From positions 29,431,634 to 29,495,633 of the forward strand of contig CM051040.1 of assembly GCA_027627225.1 (NCBI GenBank): 64,000 nt of DNA. The letters are read 5' to 3'. The position numbers and the translations under genes were made by a program. The stretch comes from Congeria kusceri. Lineage: Eukaryota; Mollusca; Bivalvia; Myida; Dreissenidae. Positions within the stretch are counted from its first letter, which is position 1, and each line of letters starts with the position of its first letter. Below, piece by piece: positions 1-12,000 of the stretch. The notes under the pieces were generated by a model. That model did not search any database, was not told the DNA's origin, and saw only the letters and a list, made by a program, of their open reading frames with translations.

Positions 1-605
1 TTGAGGCTACCTTTGGGGAATGAAATATTGGTTAATTATGTAATATACATATCTTTAAGTATGTATCATTTAATTTAATTACTAATATGTATTTTAAAAC
101 TAGCTTTCCTGAATTTTGCCGAGGACATTACGGGATGTGGATTGGAAATGCATGAAACATGTACTAGTATGTTTTGATATTTAGTTATTGAATGGACAAT
201 TGTACCTCAGTTATATGCCAATGATGGTCAGAGCACAATATTTTTTTGATGTGACAAGTAATGCACACAACACAATTGATAATTAATAATGGATATGTAT
301 TATATAGCATTAGGCATACATACATTTTGATCATACAAATCACATAACAATAGATTAGGCATTAAAACAAAATACATGTGTGTTGTAAATTCTGTACATG
401 CTTATAACATTCCACAATAACAAAAGTTAAAAATACAATTAATTTCCATAATTGAGTTGTAACACAAATATATAAATAATATATAAATATAACATTTCTG
501 ACATCAGTTGCTTCTTAAATTTATTTAACAATAATGTTAAGCTGGATATGTATAAGATATTATATATCTATGTTATTAATTTTAATTAAACTGTTTCAAA
601 TGTAG
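1..605. other. AT-rich stretch, probably intron of the gene ending at 771
   Basis: No coding-like frame is visible on either strand. The stretch ends in a splice acceptor (TAG at 603-605) feeding the exon at 606-771, so it is most simply the last intron of a gene that starts before the window. Confidence 0.4.
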
Positions 606-771
606 CAAAAAAAAGAAGACCCTGAAGCAGCTACAAATGGAATATTATGCTGGAGAACTTGAAGTTCAGTGCGAGCAGCTTGAGTTGATGCAGACTCAAA
701 GAGAATTTTTTTCTCAAGCAACTGTCATGTTGAAACTTGCTAAGGACAAACTTTCGGTTACATGTTATTAA
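606..771 (+). CDS. 3' terminal exon of a Myb/SANT-like DNA-binding protein (partial)
   Basis: An AG acceptor at 604-605 opens a frame of about 54 codons that ends at TAA 769-771. It reads as a charged amphipathic helix (…KKTLKQLQMEYYAGELEV…, then …QTQREFFSQATVMLKLAK…). This looks like the C-terminal coiled-coil tail of the Myb/SANT-like proteins common in invertebrates, the class that includes the second protein of PIF/Harbinger transposons. The Myb domain would lie upstream of the window. The exon faces the Harbinger transposase at 1839-5604 tail to tail, which fits the pair belonging to one element. The family call is inference from helix character and context; the exon itself is well supported. 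Confidence 0.5.
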
Positions 772-1838
772 TGTGCTTAATAACATTTTGCATTTAAAAT
801 TGTTTGTATTTTAAGAACATAAAACAAAAGCAGTATATTCATTAACATAATTCAATGTTGCTCCATATTTTTAAACATTTGTTATTCTGTCTTACTTTGA
901 TATAAATTACAATCACATGTGTCTATAAAGCAAATTATGTGCTAGATTTTTTTTTCTCTTGACCTAACAAATTTTAGTACTTTTTATACTTAATACTTCA
1001 AACATTTTTTCCACTCTTCACTGTGCACTTTATCTGTACACTCTATGTAGTAGGCTGTATGCTTTCACCTGCAAAAAAGTGTTTGATAATTTTATTTTCA
1101 AGCATTTAATATAACGAAATGTAGGTAAGTTGAGTAAATACCAGTAATACTGTTCATGTATATTATTAAGCGGAGGTGTTTAAGTCTGTAAACTATACTC
1201 ACTATTATGTTTAATTCACAAATATATTCTGAAATTTATAAATATTTATTAATACAGTAACGTCATGTTGTTACATTTATTTATCTGTGTATATTTAATT
1301 GTATATAATTTATAACATTATGCATATCAGCGTTTTATTTCAGATTTAACAAGATACGTGTTTTTAACATGACAGTTAAGTGATTAATGCTCTCTTACAC
1401 TCAAGTGTTATGAGATAACTTTGCCATTGACTTTATAAAGCTTAGAAATTGTAAATGATATTGCATCTATTCAGTCAATTATTTTCAGTTTTGAATTGAT
1501 TAAATGGACACATTTCCATCATGATACTTTTGCCAAAATGACTGCTTTTACAACACTTATCTAATACTGCAATGTCTACTTTCAAATATGTTTTACCTTA
1601 TAAATTACCATGAATACAAATATGGCTATAAATGTAATGTAATATAGATTAATTAGTGATGCCGAAGATAAGTTTTGAATTAAATCCTATTTCCAGAAAT
1701 TTAATTGAATGTTGTGACATCAGTCTTTTAACAGTGTTAAGTCTTTGTGTACTGGTATATATATTATTGAGCTAAAGTTGCCATATTATTTATCATTGTT
1801 TTAAAAATGAGTACATTGATAACAACTTTCAAAAATGA
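772..1838. other. AT-rich spacer between convergent Myb-like and transposase genes
   Basis: This is the 3' flank of both convergent coding regions. I see no ORF with protein character, no RNA gene and no clear inverted repeat. Confidence 0.5.
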
Positions 1839-3496
1839 TCACAAGAACATAAAAAAATGAACTTCAAACCTGAAATAGTTCCTTGTTATCATATCCCTGA
1901 CTGCCTGACCATCAGGGTTACCATCCATCTGTATCTCCATCTGTGGTAGAGGATGTTCTTCTGGAAATTCATCCCGCTCTCCAAATGCAGTAGCCAGATT
2001 GTGCAATACTGCACAGGCGACAATGACTTTTGACACCTTCCCTGGCTTCATTCTGACCTAAATTATTGCAAATATGATCTTTAATATTGAAAATGATTGG
2101 GGTTGTTCTGGACTTTGGTTAAAAACCATTGCCAGATAACACTGCTTAACATAAAAGTCTTAGTGTTTCGTTTTTTTATTCAATATATATATATATATTT
2201 TGATACATTTATATAAATATTAAAAATATAGCCATCATGTCTCGATGTTAATTATTTCCATATCATTTAGCAGTTCAGCATTGTTTTACATTATATGTGT
2301 GATCTTGAACATATAATACATCCTTCTAGCACTATAAAACAGCTTACTGTTTAGGACCTTTAACAATAACACAGATAAAGCAAAATGTAAATATTAAAAG
2401 AACTGTCTGTACTGTACAAAATGAAATATATAACAAATAAATCACCATGGGGAGCACATAAGAGGAACATTTGTCTCGCTCATGATTTTTAAAAGGGGGA
2501 ATAGCACCGATGGAGGATGGACATTTTGTCGGCAGTGGTTGAATGGTATTTTGGTGTGGACACATGAGATAGGTTGTTTAATCAAATCACCCCCCACGCA
2601 CACCCCCTGCTGCCCCTCTGGGCTGGTTAATGCAGTACGTGGAATATATTTTGAAATTCAACATATTTTTGCAAATATTCAACTAGAAATGAATATACTA
2701 TGCTTAGAAGCTTAATCCAAAACAGACTAAAAAAAAAACTTGGATTTTGCAAATTTTTAGAAAATGTCAACAAACAGGTCATGTTTTTCCACCTACTCCT
2801 TTTTTGTAGCACCATGTACCTTTTTAGATCTTATATCTCTCACTCATATTGTCAAAATAATAAGAATCTTTCTATTAATATGTTTTGAAACATATTTTGT
2901 ACACATTAAAAGGTTGATAACTGGGTCATACCCATGGTATATAAAATTTGTAATAAAAATGGGGCTTATTAAGGGTTGACAAAATTAATGTAAATAGTGC
3001 AAAAAAGCATACATAATAAATTGCTTAAAATAAAAATAATCAGATTGGTAAAGGTTAAGGTAGGGCTCTGCTAGCAACAGAAACTACATTATTAAACAAC
3101 ATTTGATTTAAGATATATGTTGCTTGCTATTCTGCCCGGCCTAGCACGATGGTGCATGTACAGAGAAGGGAGAGGGGAGTAAAAGAAAGAGATTGGGGGA
3201 ATTTCATGCAGGGGGAATTTCATGCAGCTTGAGTACAATTAATGGCACAATGAGCATAGCATTTCATAAGAACAATGTTTCAAAGGTAGCAATTATTTAT
3301 CAAGTTGCATTAAGACAGACATGCAAGTTTAAATTATTAAAATAGACTGTGCACAGTAGAAGAGCACAAAATGATATAATAATTAAGAAAAAGCGTTAAA
3401 TTAATAAATTTGCATGGCCTTTTTACACAGGCAGATATATTTAAATTGTCACTAAAAGTGTTGATTAGTGACACAGACAGTAATATACAATTGTAA

Positions 3497-3575
3497 AAAA
3501 TGTCTAGGTTAAACCCTCCAAATGCTCTACTGATAAAAAAATGTCTAGGTTAAACCCTCCAAATGCTCCACTGAT
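3497..3575. repeat. 40 bp tandem duplication in transposase intron 4
   Basis: The phrase AATGTCTAGGTTAAACCCTC plus its following bases occurs twice in direct succession with only a few changes. It is non-coding and probably a local slippage duplication. Confidence 0.75.
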
Positions 3576-4328
3576 CAATATATATTTGTAGAAAAAATGT
3601 GCAATATTAAATACAACTAGGTTTGTGAAGAGTAGTCTCCCATCATGGGATTACAGTGATAATTTACAGATAGATGAAGAATTTGTTTTGGCCAGTGTTA
3701 CCTCCATGTGTTTAGGTTAAATATAACTAATTTCCCTATTGATATGGGATTGTTATCTATAAAATATGTAGATATAAAGTAATGTACTGAAAAAAATGTA
3801 AATTAATATCGAGAATCTTCATATGTTCAAATATATATTTAACAGTTTATGTGTGACATTTAGATGCACTATTTGCTAATGACTATGAAATAATTCATTT
3901 TAAATACCTCTCCATGAAGAACATGAAACCTCCTTTTCAAGACTCCAAATGTCCTTTCGATTAGATTTCTTGTAGATGCGTGCGCATCATTGTACCGCTG
4001 TTGCTGTGGGGTAGCTGATATAAAAAATTGAAAGCATATTTTGTAGTTATAAAACATAATTATATAAATTTAATTCCATATACAAATAGCACATGCATTT
4101 TAATTGAGCATTGTTTCATTTGATAATTTATTTTTTAAAGACAGTTCATAATAAACAAATTAGATATATAATGTAAACATTGGTCATTGGATGTACTATT
4201 TTTTAAATGGGAAAAGTACAAACCAGGATGGAGGTAAGGTGTCATGAGGAATTTTCTACATGGATAGGCACTATCACCCAGCAAAATACCATCTTCCAAA
4301 TCTGTGAATTTAATGATCATACTTAAAT

Positions 4329-4446
4329 TTCATAATAAGATCTAATTTAAAAATCTTCATTATATATCTGCTAACTCTAATTTAAAATGTACATTATATA
4401 TTTTCTAACTCTAATTTAAAATGTACATTATATATTTTCTAACTAT
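4329..4446. repeat. About 41 bp repeat, three copies, transposase intron 3-2 boundary area
   Basis: Three successive AT-rich units contain AACTCTAATTTAAAATGTAC and TATATATTTTCTAAC. The last two are nearly identical and the first is diverged. The array lies between exons 2 and 3 of the transposase. Confidence 0.7.
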
Positions 4447-5604
4447 TTATATCATAGCAATGAAAACATACATAACAGTATAGAAGTCAACACTTTACCA
4501 TGGTGATGTGTCTCCAAATAGACAACCCAGATGATCTGAAGGCATGGGCATCATGGGTGCTTCCAAGCAAGGTGGCGTTTATGCTGGTGATTATCCCTAA
4601 AAATATAATTACATATTTAATGATACCCTACAATATGCTAACTCATACAAATAAAATAACATAGGCCTATTTGAAAAATAATGTTAATGACAATAAGTTA
4701 TTACAATGGTAATTATACACAGTATAACAGTGATTTCAAATTCACCCACTGGGTGCCTCAGTTAAACAATATATCGGACTATAAGTACACAATGAAACGG
4801 ATTATAGATTTCATGGAATTGTTACGTCATCTACACTTAACACAGTTGAGTTTTGGGCGCAAAATATGCAGTTTATATTGGAATGTCAGAGAGGAAGGAC
4901 GTGCTGTGTTTACAGAAAAGTATTTACAATACCAGATCAATAATAAGTGTTACTGTATGTGTTGATCTGGTTTGTAAAGCGGCATACTAGTAATTAATGT
5001 AAGTTAATGGATTTATAATATTAAGGAATAATTGGAACTAAAAGGTAAGAAATCTTTATTTCTCATCATACCTCGATGGTCACAGGTGGCTTGCACATGA
5101 ACACTGTGATAGTGCTTGCGATTTACGTATTGATCTTCGTGGTCATGGGGTGCAATAAATCGAACATGCGTTCCATCAATCGCAGCAATGATTGAAGGAA
5201 ATCCCGCGACTTTATAGAAATTTTGTTTGATAACTGATTTCTGTCTGTCCGTCGTCGGAAATTTAATGACAGTCTTTCAGGTCGAATAGTTCATCCGTCA
5301 CTCTAGTAACAACCCTTGAAACAGTGGCTGTGTCAACCCCAAATGTATCCCCTATTAACTGTAGAAAGTTCCCAGAAGCAAAAAATCGCAATGTAATTAG
5401 AATTTGTTGCCTCGGTGTCAATAGTTGATTCCGTTTTGTTCGTCGCTCGAGTCGATGTCCAATCAGCCTTTCTATACGGTCAATGTTGTCCGGTGTAAAT
5501 CTAAATCGTCGCCTTATTTCTTCAGGGTCGTTCTCTTCCGTCAGTCTGTCAATCCGTCGAAATTGTCTAGGTCGTCGAGCGTTAGGAATGTCAATGTCCG
5601 CCAT

Positions 5605-6068
5605 ATTGTCAGCGTGTTCTATTTTGGATAACGATAACCAAAGTCAAAGAGCTTCGTTAAATCTTATCCAAAAGTTAACCGAAACGTGCACCTGTTCGGC
5701 TATCTATTTTTTTATACAATCGCTAACCAAAAGAGATAACCAAACCAAGGAGTTAACCAAAAGTTATCCAGTGGATACGAGATATCCAGTTTTATACAGT
5801 TGGCTACTGGTGTGCGAATCTTCGAGATCTGCTGGTTTCCTGCTTTTGCATACAGTTGCTGGACCTGTTTACAGATAATTGTGGTTTCCATCCGAAAATC
5901 ATTTATAAAATAACATTCCGGATTCAATTGTAAAATCAAATAATAACGTTAAATTTGTTTGTTAAAATAGATCTAAATATTCATTCAGAAAAAGTAACAA
6001 TCATGGACGGGTAAAAATTTAAAAAAAATGTAATAAAGTGTCCAAACATTCTTTTCAGAACATTCAAT
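5605..6068. promoter_or_regulatory. Divergent promoter region between HARBI1-like gene and CDC6
   Basis: The transposase ATG (5604, minus) and CDC6 ATG (6069, plus) lie 464 bp apart, head to head. Between 5631 and 5764 the motif TAACC(A/G)AA appears five times (near 5635, 5676, 5724, 5737 and 5754), mixed with its variant TTATCCA(A/G). No TATA box is obvious. The motif cluster hugs the transposase start, so it could be a subterminal transposase-binding array rather than a CDC6 control element. CDC6 genes are usually E2F-driven, but I see no clear TTTSSCGC site here. Confidence 0.4.
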
Positions 6069-9000
6069 ATGTCTGTGAACGTTCAAAGGAAGTTAGAGTT
6101 TCAAGTACGAAAGTCGACTCACCTTCAAAATTCATTCTCTGAAGAGAAAACTAAGTCCACTCGGGCTAGTAGACGTTTATCTCGTAATCAGAAGAAAGAA
6201 CAAGAAACTTGCACCAATAAATTAGAATCACCACCACGAAAACGACACAGTGATGGTACGATTTTCACCCAGTATCAGTGTTTGTGTGTCAATTTATTTA
6301 TGTTTTTATAATGATCTGCTGAACAGACATTACTGATACTTAATTTATAACAAAATCATGCATTACTTAATTAACTCGGTGTACTGGAAGCCAATCATGC
6401 ATCGTATTGAATACAAACTTTCAAATGTTAAATATTCCCCAAAATTATACAGTTAGGAGAACTTGGTCCAATCATAATGTTGTTCAATTTCAAAATGTTT
6501 GTTTTTTTATTTGCATTTGTTAATCACAAATGATTATTATTTTTTAACAAGCTCTTACTTTCATTCTGCATGTTGACAGAAGAGGATACAGAAAACCAGC
6601 CTGTGCCAGTTTTCCACACCCCAAGCAAGAAATCAAAAGGCAAGGATGATCTCCCATTGACGCAGCGTTTAGACGAGACACCCACGCGAGGTGGCCTGGC
6701 GAAACTATTGGCAGCTGCGAAATTGTCTGACAGTGATAGTCAAAGTGAAGGTATTTTGGAAACACTTGTATCATGAGACTTTACAGTATTTGCATAATCT
6801 GGCAAACTTCAAAACATACAAATTCAGTGTCAAACTCAAAGATGCATTGAAGATTCATTTCCACTTGCATACACATTTTTTCCAATGCACACAAATAATG
6901 TGTTCCTACAATTTATTAACTTTACTGTAAATAAAAATGAAATCCAAAGTGAATACAATTCACAGTCAGTATTGAATACCTTTAATTTTGTTATCAATTT
7001 TGTCACTGGTCAAATACATATATTATGTGGAACTTAAAATCAGGAACAACTGAAATTATAAGCATGTAAATTTCTAGGGTAGCCATGTGTCTTATGACAC
7101 TACACATGTTCTATGTTGACCCAAAAGTGGCCAAAACATAGTCAGATGAGTCAGTACTTGCAAACTGTAAAGACTGGAGTGTTTTCGCTGTGCATTGTTC
7201 ACATTAGTGTATTCAATTTCAGATGAAAAAGCAAACGTATTGACGTCACCAAAAAAGGAAAGTGTGGGTTCTCTGTTGAAAGGATCATCTAGTCTTTCAC
7301 AAGGCAACGTTCAACCACGATGTCCCTTGTCACCCATCAGACTTACAACAAACAATATTGTGACAGCTGCAAAGTCACCAATCAAAACCTTACTTCAAGG
7401 AAGGCCGTTGTTATCATCGCCACGTAAATCGCTCATCTTGGCACCAAGCCCGAAAAAGTCCCCAACTTTGAAGATTTCAAGACCTAATTGTAAGTATTAT
7501 TATTAATTATGTACTTTTTGTGTGTAAAAATTATCGATACAGCGTTTTACTCTATATATACTTGGTACCCTAAAAAGGTACCTTACCAATCTCATTTACC
7601 TATTTTTTTTCCCAATTTGAAGTTAAAAATATCCCAAATATGTGGGAAAATAATCCAAAAAGATTCACTGTACATATATATGAACCTGTATCTAACTTTC
7701 ATTTTACCCCCTGGAGACCCAACATCATGTGAAAGAATCAGTGAAAAAGTTGTTTTAGAGTTTATTTATTGTAACTTTCTAATTATTTCGGTCAGTTTTT
7801 GCTGAAAGTGATAAAATTCCCTATTTGTTTAGCATCCCCAGCTAAATTTTGTTATTCAAGATTTATTAATTATATTATTATCACATTAAAGTTCAATTGA
7901 AAACAAACTCAGAACACTTTGAATTATCCAAATATCTCTATTACTTCCAAAGTTATGGGGTTTTGAAGTTGTGAAATTTGCGCAAAATTTGGCCACTTTT
8001 TTGGCAGGTTTTGGTCTTTAGAAGTCTGATTTCTCAGAAATTCGCGGCACCGACGCCGCTGGTATTTTATTATAAATTCTTGTATTTTTTTATTTATTGA
8101 AAATATCTTCATGAAAATTGGTAACCATATGTAAATTTACATGCTCTTTTCATTTCTAAGGTCCATGTTGGTCTATCTGCAAGTGCAAACATTTTTTTCC
8201 CATAAAAAGTGTATCCGCTATATTTTTTTTTTCAATCAACATGTTAAGTGACGTTGCATTTACGTGCCATAATATTGTAATGTCACTCTTCAGTTGCTTT
8301 CTTGGTGATTAAATTTCATAAATCTTAGTGAACTTATTTAACATTTCAAAGACATTAATGATTAAACAAACATGTTGTAAATCAGAATACTTTTATTACA
8401 TATACACACATCAATGGCATAATGGAGATACATTGTTCAGTGTCAACTGCTCTAGGACTGATGGAGATACATTGTTCACTGTCAACTGCTCTAGGACTGA
8501 TGGAGATACATTGTTCACTGTCAACTGCTCTAGGACTGATGCAGAGACATTGTTCACTGTCAACTGCTCTAGGACTGATGCAGATACATTGTTCACTGTC
8601 AACTGCTCTAGGACTGATGCAGATACATTGTTCACTGTCAACTGCTCTAGGACTGATGCAGATACATTGTTCACTGTCAACTGCTCTAGGACTGATGCAG
8701 ATACATTGTTCACTGTCAACTGCTCTAGGACTGATGCAGATACATTGTTCACTGTCAACTGCTCTAGGACTGATGCAGATACATTGTTCACTGTCAACTG
8801 CTCTAGGACTGATGCAGATACATTGTTCACTGTCAACTGCTCTAGGACTGATGCAGATACATTGTTCACTGTCAACTGCTCTAGGACTGTCTGTAAATTG
8901 TTGAGAAAGGGAATTCACTTCCTCCTTTTGTGGAGAATTTGTAACTGCCTCTTTGGTTGGATTTTCCTGGAACATGTGCTTCTCTGTTGGCGGACCTGGG

Positions 9001-12000
9001 AGGTTAAAATGATCCGATGCCATCCTGAATTCATCCTGTCGGAGTCAGACTGGCACATTGCACTTTACAGGGAATAATAATGCACCTGAAAAATAATAAA
9101 GATACAGTAAGAAATAATACAATGTAAAGAAAAAATAAATCAAATAATTTTAGAAAAAATATGAACCTATTCAATAAATTTGTTAAACTTACTATTATTT
9201 ACACAAGTATTGGTTATTTGTTTACTGTTGTCATGATTCCTATTATGGTAACATGACTTCAATACATACATGATACAACCAATATCCTAAACAAATGACA
9301 TTCTGTACACATACACTTTACAGGTTTGTCGACTGCATAAAATTAAAAAATATTAACAATATTCTGAATTATTTAATTTGTATGAATTTCGTGTATAACA
9401 ATAAAAATACGCTAGTGTAGGAGTAGATAATGTGTTTTATAAAACGATGACCGAAATGCTACCTATCCGAAACTATATGTACTATTGTTTACAAGCATTT
9501 TAAGTTTTTAACGTATTTATTTAAAAAACAAAAACCTCTTAGTAACATATACCAGCGAAATGGACAAATATATTTTTAATTACACATACTTAAGCGTTTT
9601 TCCTGTGCTTATTGAGGCTTATTTACTGAATATATCGTTTGTTTTTCGCTAATCGGCAGTAATTCAAGATGGCAGCCATTGCATCGCCAGAATGGATTTT
9701 GGGTTTTTCCTGACCTCTGAATTTTGAACGCAAATGCGGTCGGGTAAACATAAACCGATTTAATCGTAATATATATCAAATTTAAGCTAAGAAAGTGTAT
9801 TTTTATATGATATAACTTTCATATTAACATACCGATTCAGGAACCGACAAATTCATGTAGACTTGGGTCATTTGTAACACGCTTGTTTACAGTCCGATTT
9901 TAAGTTGTATCATCATGAAGGGAAATTCCTCCTCTGATTGGTTAATTTAACTTCATAAATATTCAAATAGATTTATGTCACCGCATAACCTGTGGAAAAT
10001 ACCCACCGTCACCAAACGTGTCCGCGTTGATGGACTCGATAGCGGAGGTGTGAACTCGTCGATAATCCCCATTGTTCAATAATTAAACAATGATAAACAA
10101 CACTTATCCTTTATAGATTTTCATGAAATAAAAACCATATTAAACATAATTTATTGTGATTAATCTGATATATGATTCATTAAAATATGTTAAGTGCAGA
10201 GCACGTAATTCATCCGATGAAATATACGACCGTCAGAAAAAAATCAATATCGGTGAATGGATTATTGGATTGTGCTGGGGATGCTAATTTGTTTGAAAAC
10301 GAGGGTAATTTTGCCAATTTAACCAGTACTGACACCATTCCCAAAGTAATGAGGAAAAACACTGCGATAAGAAACTGCATTTACAATATAATACCAATTG
10401 TGCACAAATTCAATAATGTGTTTCGATGTTTATATGTGTGTATTATTAATTATAATTTATTAGTCTCCAGGGAACAAGCTTGTGTGCATGTGGTTAAAAA
10501 AATTAATATGAGGTGTGTCATGGGCAAATCGGGCTTAATGCATGTGCGTAAAGTGTCGTCCAGTATTAGCCTGTGCAGTCCGCACAGGCTAATCTTGGAC
10601 GACACTTTCCGCCTTCAGTGGATTTATGTTTAGAAGAGATTACATTGAAACAGAAAATACCATAAAAGCAGAAAGTGTCGTCCTGGTATAGCCTGGGCGG
10701 ACTGCACAGGCTGATCCTGGACGACACTTTACGCTAATGCATTAAATCTGGGTTTCCCACAACACGCCTCATATGTGTTATTACTAAAAAATTGTTCTTG
10801 TAATATATAAAGTTTTATAAATACCTCAGTGAATGGCTAAGTTGTGGTCAGCATGTTAAGTTCGACAACTGTATACACTGTTGGCTATAACAAAAATTGT
10901 GATTTTATATTAAAATTCACCTTCAATGTGTGACAGGTGAGGCATACCACCAGGCCAAGCAGGTTTTCCACACAGCTAAACCAGAGCGGTTGATCGGTCG
11001 AGACAAGGAGACGGCGGAGGTTCGCAGCTTTCTGAAGGGCCATATGAGCAAGAAGACTGCGGGCAGCCTATACATCTCGGGGGCACCGGGCACGGGGAAG
11101 ACTGCAGTGTTGACTCACATCATTGATGAACTGAAGGTACCTCCTTTGTTTTTGTACCTCCTATGGTTGCACTTGTCATCCTGCTCTATGCAAGGATAAC
11201 CAGCAAGTGTTTTCTTTAAGTTAATATTATTCTTTGGAACACATCTTTTATGACAGAATTTCGACACAAATTCAACATTCATTGAATGAGACTAAAAGAT
11301 AAAAAATAATCGCCCAAATTGTTGATATAATATTGCAAGAACATCTGTCATTTTAAAATAATTCCCACCAGAGAATGTGAAAAAAGAAATGCAAATGTCA
11401 AATTGTAGAACCCATGAGCTATTTTGATGACTTGTAATGCTTTTCATAGTGATTTAACTCATGTAAATGCCAATTTCATAATAAAAACAACAACAACAAA
11501 AACTGTCCTGTTTAACTTTTTTTGCTCAAGCTGAATGGCTGTTTCAGGGCACCCACAGCTGCAAGTCGTTTTACCTGAACTGTATGACACTGGATAATTC
11601 TGCCACGGTGTTTGGAAAGTTGTACACAGACCTCTCTGGCAAGAATGCACCCAGTGCTAAGGAGAGGCTGAGGGCTATAGAGAAGGTGTTGACCTCCGAT
11701 GGACCATCTGTGTAAGTGTTGATTTTCTAGCGTGTAACACAGGTAATGAATGACATATGGTAGCGTAAACAACTGAAATTGATGGTATGTGCTAAGATAT
11801 CACAGTCAGAGAGTGAGTCAGAATTGTTATTGATTGACATGCACAGTAAAGTCTTCATTGTATGTTGGTTTGAAAGATAGTGTTCACTCTCTGGCTTTAC
11901 TTCGAAAAACCCAATAAAATATAGAATTAAGTACCCAATTTGTAAATTTTTACAAAGTAAGGTGCATTTTAGGTCGGTTTGATTCTGAAAACTCCCTGTA

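Larger units (their letters stand above)
1839..5604 (-). pseudogene. PIF/Harbinger DDE transposase (HARBI1-like), five exons, two frameshifts
   Basis: Exons on the minus strand are 5604-5072, 4596-4499, 4301-4224, 4014-3908 and 2057-1839, all with GT-AG borders. Exon 1 carries the N-terminal helical domain (HRLERRTKRNQLLTPRQQIL, helix-turn-helix region GVDTATVSRVV) and the first catalytic Asp (AAIDGTHVRF). Exon 3 carries the second Asp ([10 protein letters not shown]) and exon 4 the catalytic Glu ([14 protein letters not shown]). Exon 5 carries the family's VACAVLHNLA motif. The summed length is about 344 codons, normal for HARBI1/Harbinger nucleases. The frame breaks twice: one extra base near 5263-5268, after DELFDLKDC, and one missing base near 4519-4526. 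With both taken into account every splice phase agrees. So this is either a recently decayed copy or an intact gene with two assembly errors. The intron between exons 4 and 5 is 1.85 kb. Confidence 0.88.

Noticed and set aside
8328..9077. 249-codon plus-strand frame through the 39 bp minisatellite
   Set aside because: The period of 39 keeps several frames open. Flanking residues in this frame look non-coding, unlike the minus-strand frame.
9669..9712. Short plus-strand frame starting AAGATGGCAGCC
   Set aside because: It stops after 14 codons. The ATG context is better explained as a GCCATCTTG-type site on the minus strand.
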